A stretch of DNA of 13,258 nt from Actinomycetes bacterium (lineage in GTDB: Bacteria > Actinomycetota > Thermoleophilia > Solirubrobacterales > 70-9): assembly GCA_023434465.1 (NCBI GenBank), contig JAEYSQ010000212.1, forward strand, positions 1 to 13,258. Direction: 5' to 3'. Shown here in pieces: positions 6,536 to 12,415 of this stretch (within the stretch, counting starts at the first letter, position 1; each line of letters begins with the position of its first letter). The notes under the pieces were generated by a model, which did no database searches, had not been told where the DNA came from, and was given only the letters and a program-made list of their open reading frames with translations. Both the position numbers and the translations under genes were made by a program.

Positions 6536-7035
6536 CAGAGCACCTGGTAGATGCGGTACTCGATGTGGTCCGGGGAGAGCGCGTTATACCCGACAGTGAC
6601 GATCTGGCTCAGCCAGGCGTAGCGCTCGTCAGCGGTCTCGAAGCGCGGTGTGGTCCGGACGTACGACTCGTCAAAGGCAACTGCCTTGCCGGCACCCAGC
6701 CGCGCTAGTCCGTCGTCCGGCACCTTGACGATCCCTCCGGATTCGAAGTGGATGAACACTCCGTCGTCGGTGCGGAGGCTGACCTTGACATCCACCCGAC
6801 CGACCCGGTCGTTTCCGATACGAAGCCAGTCGCCCCCGCCGGGCAGCACTTGACCATTCACTTCCGGCCCGGCTACCTGACCACCCGCGGCGATGAAGGT
6901 CAGACGAGTGCCGGTTGCGGTGGCAATCGCCTGGGCCGGTTCGAGCTCGACATGCATGTCAAAGAGATGCCGGACCGGGAGATGATCCAACAGCGGAATC
7001 CCTTTCCTGGGGGAGATCTCTTGACCTGCCCTCAT
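6535..7035 (-). CDS. DUF3237 family protein
   Basis: A 166-residue protein of the DUF3237 family, predicted cytoplasmic, without signal peptide or membrane segment. Family hallmarks are GTRLTFIAAGGQVAGPEVNG (42-61), the VLPGGGDW motif (63-70), SLRTDDGVFIHF (86-97), YVRTTPRFETADERYAWL (125-142) and a terminal IEYRIYQVL. No catalytic role is established for the family as far as I know. Members are often found near genes for degradation or modification of hydrophobic small molecules. The ATG at 7035 forms an ATGA overlap with the upstream gene. An internal ATG (M27, MHVELEP) lies nearer to where the conserved region begins, so the mature start could be there, but the overlap favours 7035. Confidence 0.88.
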   Translation of the reverse strand: MRAGQEISPRKGIPLLDHLPVRHLFDMHVELEPAQAIATATGTRLTFIAAGGQVAGPEVNGQVLPGGGDWLRIGNDRVGRVDVKVSLRTDDGVFIHFESGGIVKVPDDGLARLGAGKAVAFDESYVRTTPRFETADERYAWLSQIVTVGYNALSPDHIEYRIYQVL

Positions 7036-7472
7036 CGGACTGCGATCCCGTCGGTCTGCTCCCTGCTAGCCCTCGCGGCGCTCACGGTCCCGAGGGCCGT
7101 TTCCAGCTGAACCGAGTCGATGAAGGTGTCTTTGCGGGTGATCAGCCCGTCGTCCGACACTTCGACCAGGTCCAGGCAGTCGAAGCGAATGTCGCCATCG
7201 ATCAGAGCCCAGTCGAGCACCCAGTGACCGGTTCCGGTCATCACCCGGTAGACCTCGAACGAGAATTCCGGGAACTGCTCGAACAGAGCCGCAAATGCTT
7301 CACGCACCGCTTCCTTCCCGCGAATTGGACTTCCTCCGTGATGGGTCCAGAATTGCGTGTCGTCGGTGTGCAGGGCGACGATCGCATCCGGATCCCGGGC
7401 TTCCCAGGCCGAGAAGTACCGTTGTGAAATCGCTTCCAGATCCAGTTCCTGCTGCTTCGGGTCGCTGCTCAT
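7032..7472 (-). CDS. SnoaL-like / NTF2-like fold protein
   Basis: A 146-residue protein with the alpha+beta cone fold of SnoaL polyketide cyclases, ketosteroid-isomerase-like and limonene-epoxide-hydrolase-like proteins. Visible features are an N-terminal helix with YFSAWEARDPDAIVALH (19-35), TDDTQFWTHHGGSPIRGKEAV (in part), AFAALFEQFPEFSFEV (59-74) and the strand pair GTGHWVLDWALIDGDIRFDC. This class binds small hydrophobic ligands; some members are enzymes and some are not. I cannot assign catalytic residues. It is first in the operon, with a strong Shine-Dalgarno AGGAGG (7478-7483) 5 nt before ATG 7472, and lies immediately downstream of the operator region. Confidence 0.87.
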   Translation of the reverse strand: MSSDPKQQELDLEAISQRYFSAWEARDPDAIVALHTDDTQFWTHHGGSPIRGKEAVREAFAALFEQFPEFSFEVYRVMTGTGHWVLDWALIDGDIRFDCLDLVEVSDDGLITRKDTFIDSVQLETALGTVSAARASREQTDGIAVR

Positions 7473-7477
7473 GACGG

Positions 7478-7483
7478 CCTCCT
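7478..7483 (-). promoter_or_regulatory. Strong Shine-Dalgarno of the SnoaL-like gene
   Basis: AGGAGG on the minus strand, 5 nt upstream of ATG 7472. It is the best ribosome-binding site in the window and fits its place at the head of the operon. Confidence 0.8.
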
Positions 7484-7494
7484 GATCGCGCGTC

Positions 7495-7560
7495 TATTTA
7501 AAACATACTCACGGTAGGTAGAAACATACCATAAGTATGTACTTACCTACCCAGGGTAGG
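7495..7560 (-). promoter_or_regulatory. Operator array and promoter region of the SnoaL-DUF3237-F420-TetR operon
   Basis: This AT-rich island in a GC-rich window holds a 39-bp interrupted palindrome centred on 7532. The outer arms are GGTAGGTA (7513-7520) and TACCTACC (7544-7551); the inner arms are ACATAC (7524-7529) and GTATGT (7535-7540). A second palindrome, CCTACCC-A-GGGTAGG (7546-7560), is centred on 7553, 21 bp away. AAACATAC occurs at 7501-7508 and again at 7522-7529, also 21 bp apart. Such two-turn phasing suits cooperative binding of TetR-type dimers. On the minus strand TAAATA (7500-7495) and TATGTT (7507-7502) are -10-like; no good -35 is seen. It lies 23-88 nt upstream of the first start codon, where bound repressor would block transcription. 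The palindromes are seen; the regulator match is inference. Confidence 0.75.
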
Positions 7561-7664
7561 CAACAGCGACCGTCGAAAGGACGGATACCAGAACCTTCCA
7601 GGGGTGGAGCCACCGCCCAGCCTTCAGGTGGTCCGAATGGAAGGAGCGGGTTTCGACGCCCTGC
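7561..7664 (-). terminator. Structured non-coding region after era, possible terminator
   Basis: It holds an inverted repeat CCTTCCA (7594-7600) / TGGAAGG (7638-7644) that encloses a second hairpin with stem GGTGG (7603-7607) / CCACC (7610-7614), and a weaker third one at 7623-7637. A separate small hairpin CCGTC-GAAAG-GACGG lies at 7570-7584. Coming straight after the era stop and before the next operon's promoter region, it is a natural place for transcription to end. No U-tract follows any stem, so intrinsic termination is not established. Confidence 0.35.
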
Positions 7665-8582
7665 CTAGTCGATGCCGAGGCGGTCGAGCATGTCGCGATC
7701 CTTGCGCCATTTCGGTTTGACCTTGACCTGGAGGTCGAGATGGGCCTTGCCGCAAAGTTCCTGCTCGATGTCCTTGCGCGCCCCGGTGCCGATCTCGCCT
7801 ACCTTGAAGCCCTTCTTGCCGATCAGGATGCGCTTCTGCGAATCGGTCTCGACCCAGATTTCGGCGTCGATCATCCAGAGGCCGTCTTCGCGCTGAGCCG
7901 CCCGGCCGACCCGGACCTCGACCGAATGGGGAATCTCGTCCCGGGTGCGAATCAGGGCCTGTCCGCGGATCAGTTCGGCCAAAAGCAGCTCACGGGACTG
8001 GTCGGAGCGATCCTCCGGCGGATACATGTAGGGGCCTTCGGGAACGATCGAGGCGAGATGAGCAGCCAGTTCCGGAACCCCGTCCCCGGTCAGGGCGCTG
8101 ACCGGAAATACCTCGTCCACCCCCTCGAGCGCCGCCGCCTCGATCAGAACCGGAACGATGTTGCGGCCGAGACGATCGGCCTTGTTGACGACGCAGATGA
8201 TCGGCAGTTGTTCCTGACCTTCCCGTGCCTTGAGCAGGATGCTGGCGATGAACCGGTCGCCGGCCCCGACCCCTTCCTCGCCGTTGATCACCAGCAACGC
8301 GACGTCGGCACCGGCCAGTTCGGCCTCGACTTTGTGCTGCATGCGGCTGGTCAGCTCGTCTCGCGGCCGCTGGACGCCGGGCAGGTCGACCAGGACGAGC
8401 TGGGTTCCGGCCTCTAGATTCGTCGCAACCCCGCGAATGGCCCGACGGGTGGTCTGAGGCCGGACCGAGGAAATCGCCACCTTCGCGCCGACGATCGCAT
8501 TGACCAGAGTCGACTTGCCGACGTTCGGACGGCCGGCGAGACCGATGAATCCCGAACGCGTTTTTTCGGGTCCCTCACTCAA
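7665..8582 (-). CDS. era: GTPase Era, ribosome assembly factor
   Basis: Essential-type GTPase that binds the 3' end of 16S rRNA and acts in 30S subunit maturation. It is 305 residues long, the usual size. The GTPase domain has G1 GRPNVGKS (17-24), switch I with RPQTTRR (41-47), G3 DLPG (66-69), G4 NKAD (133-136) and G5 SAL (162-164). The KH RNA-binding domain follows with ILIGKKGFKVGEIGTGARKD (252-271) and the typical ending VKPKWRKDRDMLDRLG. G3 reads DLPG instead of the common DTPG. The start is TTG at 8582 with GAGG (8589-8592) 6 nt upstream; it overlaps ybeY by 8 nt (TTGAGTGA), and no other start precedes the P-loop in frame. It forms a translationally coupled ribosome-maturation group with ybeY. 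Confidence 0.97.
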   Translation of the reverse strand: MSEGPEKTRSGFIGLAGRPNVGKSTLVNAIVGAKVAISSVRPQTTRRAIRGVATNLEAGTQLVLVDLPGVQRPRDELTSRMQHKVEAELAGADVALLVINGEEGVGAGDRFIASILLKAREGQEQLPIICVVNKADRLGRNIVPVLIEAAALEGVDEVFPVSALTGDGVPELAAHLASIVPEGPYMYPPEDRSDQSRELLLAELIRGQALIRTRDEIPHSVEVRVGRAAQREDGLWMIDAEIWVETDSQKRILIGKKGFKVGEIGTGARKDIEQELCGKAHLDLQVKVKPKWRKDRDMLDRLGID

Positions 8583-8973
8583 TTTCGGCCTCGACGGTCA
8601 TTCTCGGTTCGATCCCCAATCCGTTCACGATCCGGTCCTGCAGGTCGAACATTTCGCCCCGGTCGGTTTCGTGGTCGTAACCGCAGAGATGAAGCACGCC
8701 ATGGACGACGGCCTCGACCTCGCTTACGCAGTACTCGGGACAGAGCACGACATCCCCGAACTCGACAGGCCCGGGTGTCTCCTCCGCGTCGACCGGAAAG
8801 GAAAGCACGTCGGTTGCCGCGTCCCGGCCGCGGTGCTCGCGATTGAGCTCGCGGATCCGCTCCTCGTCAACCACCTCGACCGCGAGATGACCTTCGCCCG
8901 CTCCGACGGCATCAAGCGTCGCGTTCACCGCCGGCTGGAAACGGGCCGGCACATCCTCCAGGTCGAAGCTCAA
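8575..8973 (-). CDS. ybeY: Endoribonuclease YbeY (rRNA maturation factor), shortened form
   Basis: Metal-dependent single-strand endoribonuclease involved in 16S rRNA 3'-end processing and ribosome quality control. Motifs are LNREHRGRDAATDVLSFP (43-60) and the zinc site HGVLHLCGYDH with H91, H95 and H101. At 132 residues it is shorter than most members (about 150-170). The segment between GDVVLCPE and VVHG is only 8 residues, about a dozen fewer than in the E. coli protein as I recall it, so a surface helix next to the active site is missing. The catalytic core is intact, so I do not call it broken. The TTG start at 8973 makes a TTGA overlap with the phoH stop and is preceded by GAGGGA (8976-8981). 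Confidence 0.95.
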   Translation of the reverse strand: MSFDLEDVPARFQPAVNATLDAVGAGEGHLAVEVVDEERIRELNREHRGRDAATDVLSFPVDAEETPGPVEFGDVVLCPEYCVSEVEAVVHGVLHLCGYDHETDRGEMFDLQDRIVNGLGIEPRMTVEAEIE

Positions 8974-10004
8974 CTTCCCTCGCCCGTGCCGGGACGCAAA
9001 GGCTTGTCGTTCTTGTCCTTGCCCTTGTCCCGTTCCGAGTACTCGCCGTAAGCGGCGACGATCTTCTGCACCAGGCGATGCCGGACCACGTCCTTGCCGC
9101 CGAAGCGGATGAACTTGACGTCCTCGATGCCGGTGAGGATGTCGCGGACCACGACCAGACCGGAATCGCGGTCGCGGGGCAGGTCGATCTGGGTGACGTC
9201 ACCGGTCACCACCATCTTCGAGTTGAAGCCGAGCCGCGTGAGGAACATCTTCATCTGCTCCGGCGTCGTGTTCTGGGCCTCGTCGAGGATCACGAAGGCG
9301 TCGTTCAGGGTGCGGCCGCGCATGAAAGCGAGCGGAGCGACCTCGATCACTCCGCGGTCGAAGTAACCGTTGACCCGGTCCGGGTCGAGCATGTCGTAGA
9401 GCGCATCGAACAGCGGACGCAGATAGGGGTCGACCTTCGCCTGCAGGTCGCCCGGCAGGAAGCCGAGGCTCTCACCGGCCTCGACTGCGGGCCGGGTCAG
9501 GATGATCCGCTGGACTTCGCCCTCGATCAGGGCCGCCGCAGCCATCGCCACGGCGAGGAAGGTCTTCCCGGTGCCGGCCGGACCGATGCCGAAGGTGACC
9601 GTGTTCTCGCGGATCGAATCGACGTAAAGCTTCTGGTTGACGGTCTTCGGCACCACCCGCGTGTTGCGGTTGTGCCAGACCACGTCATCGAGAACTTCGG
9701 CCGGACGGCGCGAGGACTGGATCGCGTTGGTGACCGAGTCGACGGTGGCGGGTTCGACCTCGTGGCCGCCCTCGATCAGACCGATCATTTCGTCGACGAG
9801 CCGGGCAGCTCGGTCGTTTTCAGCGTCTTCTCCCTCGAGGGTCAACTGATTGCCGCGCAGTTGGACACGGCTGGAGGTGCTGTCCCGGAGCGCCCGCAGA
9901 ACCGAATCCTCGGCACCGGCCAGATCGGCCGCAACTTCGTTGTCCAGGGTGAGAGTTCTACGAGCCAAGCTGTGTTCGAACCTCCGTGCTGACTCGCTGG
10001 CCAT
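8970..10004 (-). CDS. phoH: PhoH-like P-loop ATPase
   Basis: Cytoplasmic PhoH-family ATPase, thought to act in RNA metabolism; the precise role is unsettled. It is 344 residues long. An N-terminal domain (about 16-105) precedes the ATPase core with Walker A GPAGTGKT (141-148), RPAVEAGESLGFLPGD (171-186), Walker B FVILDEAQN (237-245) and VTGDVTQIDLP (266-276). The tail is Lys/Asp-rich and probably disordered. The start is uncertain. ATG 10004 overlaps yqeY by 47 bp and has a distant AGGTGG. An in-frame TTG at 9968 overlaps by only 11 bp, has GGAGG 12 nt upstream, and starts close to the conserved RTLTLDN. The gene is followed by ybeY and era, the usual order of this cluster. Confidence 0.95.
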   Translation of the reverse strand: MASESARRFEHSLARRTLTLDNEVAADLAGAEDSVLRALRDSTSSRVQLRGNQLTLEGEDAENDRAARLVDEMIGLIEGGHEVEPATVDSVTNAIQSSRRPAEVLDDVVWHNRNTRVVPKTVNQKLYVDSIRENTVTFGIGPAGTGKTFLAVAMAAAALIEGEVQRIILTRPAVEAGESLGFLPGDLQAKVDPYLRPLFDALYDMLDPDRVNGYFDRGVIEVAPLAFMRGRTLNDAFVILDEAQNTTPEQMKMFLTRLGFNSKMVVTGDVTQIDLPRDRDSGLVVVRDILTGIEDVKFIRFGGKDVVRHRLVQKIVAAYGEYSERDKGKDKNDKPLRPGTGEGS

Positions 10005-10389
10005 CGGCGCGGCCGGCCACCTTTTCCTTCAGCAGCCCCATGACCTGGCCCATCTGTTTCTGCTCGGTTGCCCCGGTTTCGGCGATTGCGTCCTTGACCA
10101 TCTGAGCCAGCTCTTCGTCGGTCAGCTGGGCCGGTAGATAGGCCGTGATCAGTTCCGCCTCGAAGCGCTCGGCTTCGGCCTGCTCGTAGCGGCCGGCGTC
10201 GGCGTAGGCCTTGGCGGCCTCCATCCTCTTCTTGCGCTCGCGCTGCAGGGCGCCGATCTCGTCGCCCTTGCCAAGTTTCTCCTCCTGCTGGAGAACGTCC
10301 TGGACCATTCGCAGTGCCGACGCGAGCCTGCGGTCACCCCCCTTGAGGGCGGCTTGCGCGTCTTCCCGAATCTGTTCTGCTGCTGACAT
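9958..10389 (-). CDS. GatB/YqeY domain-containing protein
   Basis: A 143-residue YqeY-family protein, related to the C-terminal tRNA-binding tail domain of GatB (glutamyl-tRNA amidotransferase subunit B). Its independent function is not well defined. Family features are the N-terminal IREDAQAALKGGDRRLASAL (8-27), KKRMEAAKAYADAGR (53-67), the EAELITAYLPAQLTDEEL segment (77-94) and a C-terminal GQVMGLLKEKVAGRADG (113-129) that matches the GatB tail domain. It is highly helical with many charged residues. ATG 10389 is preceded only by a weak AGGT. Its 3' end overlaps the phoH start region. In Bacillus yqeY also lies between dnaJ/prmA and phoH/ybeY/era, so position supports the assignment. Confidence 0.93.
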   Translation of the reverse strand: MSAAEQIREDAQAALKGGDRRLASALRMVQDVLQQEEKLGKGDEIGALQRERKKRMEAAKAYADAGRYEQAEAERFEAELITAYLPAQLTDEELAQMVKDAIAETGATEQKQMGQVMGLLKEKVAGRADGQRVSTEVRTQLGS

Positions 10390-10414
10390 ACGACAAGCGT
10401 ACCTGCCCGCTGCC

Positions 10415-10432
10415 GCCAGGCCGTGTCCTGGC
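10415..10432. other. 6-bp hairpin upstream of the yqeY gene
   Basis: Perfect inverted repeat GCCAGG (10415-10420) / CCTGGC (10427-10432) with a 6-nt loop, in the 51-bp gap between the membrane-protein stop and the yqeY start. It could attenuate or process the transcript. No U-tract follows on the minus strand. Confidence 0.4.
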
Positions 10433-10440
10433 TCGTGAGT

Positions 10441-10758
10441 TCAGCCGCCCGAGGGCGGGTCGGCATGCGAAGTTCGAGGACCGAACGCGGCAAAGAAGAC
10501 GAGGCCGCCACCAGTCAGAACCGAGCCGTAGAGCACCATCACCAGGTAGGTCCCGTTGATGATTCCAAGGCTGATCAGGGTAAGGCCGAGACCGAAGACG
10601 AAGGCGAAGAAGTAGCGGGGCGATCGCACCTTGAGCGCGATCAGCACCCCACCGAGAATCGCCGCGGGAATCCAGAAGGTGAATCCGACCACGGTGATGC
10701 AGCCGAGCATGAACAGCACGCCGACCGCGGCCCAGGCGGCAAAGCGGACAGCCGCCAT
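10441..10758 (-). CDS. Small multi-pass membrane protein, function unknown
   Basis: A 105-residue hydrophobic protein that I do not recognise. Three, perhaps four, membrane segments are visible: about 5-25 (AAWAAVGVLFMLGCITVVGF), 27-43, 49-67 (YFFAFVFGLGLTLISLGI) and 70-92. A short positive loop KVRSPR (43-48) suggests its orientation, and a polar tail ends in DPPSGG. ATG 10758 overlaps the murI stop by one base (TGATG), so it is co-translated with glutamate racemase, and a connection to the cell envelope is an attractive but unsupported guess. Its composition is clearly that of a real membrane protein. Confidence 0.8.
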   Translation of the reverse strand: MAAVRFAAWAAVGVLFMLGCITVVGFTFWIPAAILGGVLIALKVRSPRYFFAFVFGLGLTLISLGIINGTYLVMVLYGSVLTGGGLVFFAAFGPRTSHADPPSGG

Positions 10759-11573
10759 CAGATCACCACCGGTTCGACCCGGCCCGCAAGTGGCAACTGA
10801 AGAAAGCGGGTGCCGACCGCGACGAACGCCTCGACCTCGCCGGTCACCAAAAAGCGGTAATCGCCCTCGATCCGGTCCGCGGCCAGCTCGTCGCGGGCGG
10901 CCAACTCGCGCTGGATCGCGGCGGCGATCGCGTGACCGGCCGTGACCAGGCTTACGTCCCGTCCCAGCATCCTCTGCAGCATCGGGGCGACCAGCGGGTA
11001 GTGGGTGCAGCCGAGGATCAGGGTGTCGACCCCCGCGTCGCGGAGCGGTTCGCAGTATCCGCGCACGGTGTCGAGCACGCCTTCGTCGAAGGTGGGACCT
11101 TCCTGGATGATCGGCGCGAGATCGGGGGCGGCGACCTCGGTCACAGTCAGGGGTCTGCCGAGCGAGTCAAGGGCACGGCGGTAGGCGCCGCTGGCCACGG
11201 TGGCCGGAGTCGCCAGCACGCCAACTTTGCCGTTGCCGCTGATCGAGGCGGCGATCTCTGCTTCCGGGCCGACCACGGTCACCACCGGCACTCCGGCTTC
11301 GGCCCCGAGCTCCCGGATCTCCTCGCCGGCGGCGGCGGTGGCCGAGTTGCAGGCGATGACCAGCATCTTGACGCCACGGACCAGCAGCTCACCGGCGACC
11401 TGCGCGGCTCGTTCGCGAAGCTCCTCGGCGCTCTTGGTGCCATACGGAAAGTGGCCGCTGTCACCGAGGTAGAGGAAATCCTCGGCCGGGAGCGAGACCA
11501 GACATTCGTGCAGGACCGTCAGCCCGCCGACCCCGGAATCGAAAACGCCGATCGGCAGCCTCGAACGAGTCAC
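10758..11573 (-). CDS. murI: Glutamate racemase MurI
   Basis: Makes D-glutamate from L-glutamate for the peptidoglycan stem peptide, in the cytoplasm. It is 271 residues long, the usual size. Motifs are GVFDSGVGGLTVL (9-21, with D12 and S13), LGDSGHFPYGTKS (36-48), VIACNSATAAA with catalytic C75, and LILGCTHYPL with catalytic C189 and H191, the two-base pair of the cofactor-independent mechanism. The second motif usually reads GDTARxPYG; DSGHFPYG is a mild variation. The GTG start at 11573 overlaps the prmA stop (GTGA), with GGGAG (11582-11586) 8 nt upstream. Its place between prmA and a small membrane protein is not the standard order for the dnaJ-era cluster. Confidence 0.96.
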   Translation of the reverse strand: MTRSRLPIGVFDSGVGGLTVLHECLVSLPAEDFLYLGDSGHFPYGTKSAEELRERAAQVAGELLVRGVKMLVIACNSATAAAGEEIRELGAEAGVPVVTVVGPEAEIAASISGNGKVGVLATPATVASGAYRRALDSLGRPLTVTEVAAPDLAPIIQEGPTFDEGVLDTVRGYCEPLRDAGVDTLILGCTHYPLVAPMLQRMLGRDVSLVTAGHAIAAAIQRELAARDELAADRIEGDYRFLVTGEVEAFVAVGTRFLQLPLAGRVEPVVI

Positions 11574-12415
11574 CGCGATAGCTCCCGGACCAGGACGAGC
11601 GAACCCCAGTCACCGGTCGCCCCGCGGTCGGTTTCGACCAGGCCGTGGGGTTCGAACGCGGCGAGCACCCGGTCGTACTCGGTGGTCAGAAGGCCGGAGC
11701 AGACGAGCCTGTCAGGCAGATTATCCGGGGTCATTTTCGCCGCCACGATCTCCAGCAAAGGCGCGGTCAGGTTCGCGACCGTAGTCGGGAAAAGCCGCGG
11801 CAGGCCGGTCTTCAGGTCGTGCCGTTCGAAAACGGCCCGCACCCCGTTCAACTCGGCGTTTTCCCGGGCGGCCGCAACTGCGGCGACCTCGTGATCAAAG
11901 CCTTCCAGCGGATCCCATCCGAGTTTCCCGGCGGCGATCGCAAGCACCCCTGAACCGCTGCCGAGGTCGGTCAGGGAACCGAACGGGCCACCCTGCCGGG
12001 CGATCTCGATCAGGGCTTCGACGCAAAGCCGGGTGGTCGGGTGGGCGCCCGTCCCGAAGGCCTGGCCGGGATCGACCACGACCTCGGCAAGATCGGTCCG
12101 TTCCGGCTCCCAGGGAGGGCGGATCCAGACCGCTGGGCCCTGATCCGGATCTCCGACCATCAGGGGTTTATGGAAGGTGCGCCAGCGGTCGGCCCAGTCG
12201 TCGGCGACCTCGGTCGCCTCGACTTCAACGGTGCCGCCAGCAATCACGGCTTCTTCCTCGCCGAGGTCGGGCAACTCTCCCTCCGCACCGTAGATCGCGA
12301 ACTCGACGACACCGTCGCCGGCCACCTCCTCGACTCCGCCGGGAGCCAGAACGATCAGTTCGGCGAGCACCAGTTCGGACTGCTCCGGCCGGCACCGGAC
12401 GGCGAGGCGGATCAA
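11570..12415 (-). CDS. prmA: Ribosomal protein L11 methyltransferase PrmA
   Basis: SAM-dependent methyltransferase that trimethylates ribosomal protein L11. It is 281 residues long. The N-terminal substrate-recognition domain (about 1-65) is acidic. The linker and catalytic domain show the family signature VVDPGQAFGTGAHPTTRLC (113-131), the SAM loop DLGSGSGVLAIAA (150-162), the acidic residue in GFDHE (172-176) and ANLTAPLLEIVA (214-225), here with NLTAPL in place of the more usual NILAxPL. The TTG start at 12415 gives a TTGA overlap with the dnaJ stop, with AGGG (12423-12426) 7 nt upstream. The dnaJ-prmA order is widely conserved in bacteria, which supports the assignment beyond the motifs. 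Confidence 0.95.
   Translation of the reverse strand: MIRLAVRCRPEQSELVLAELIVLAPGGVEEVAGDGVVEFAIYGAEGELPDLGEEEAVIAGGTVEVEATEVADDWADRWRTFHKPLMVGDPDQGPAVWIRPPWEPERTDLAEVVVDPGQAFGTGAHPTTRLCVEALIEIARQGGPFGSLTDLGSGSGVLAIAAGKLGWDPLEGFDHEVAAVAAARENAELNGVRAVFERHDLKTGLPRLFPTTVANLTAPLLEIVAAKMTPDNLPDRLVCSGLLTTEYDRVLAAFEPHGLVETDRGATGDWGSLVLVRELSR

Noticed and set aside
8377..8388. Era as non-functional because G3 reads DLPG rather than DTPG
   Set aside because: The Asp, Pro and Gly that matter for metal and gamma-phosphate contact are kept, and all other G motifs and the KH domain are intact, so it is more likely a lineage variant.
8575..8973. ybeY as a pseudogene because it is short
   Set aside because: The zinc motif and the LSFP motif are intact, the frame is continuous, and both ends are in precise coding overlaps with phoH and era.
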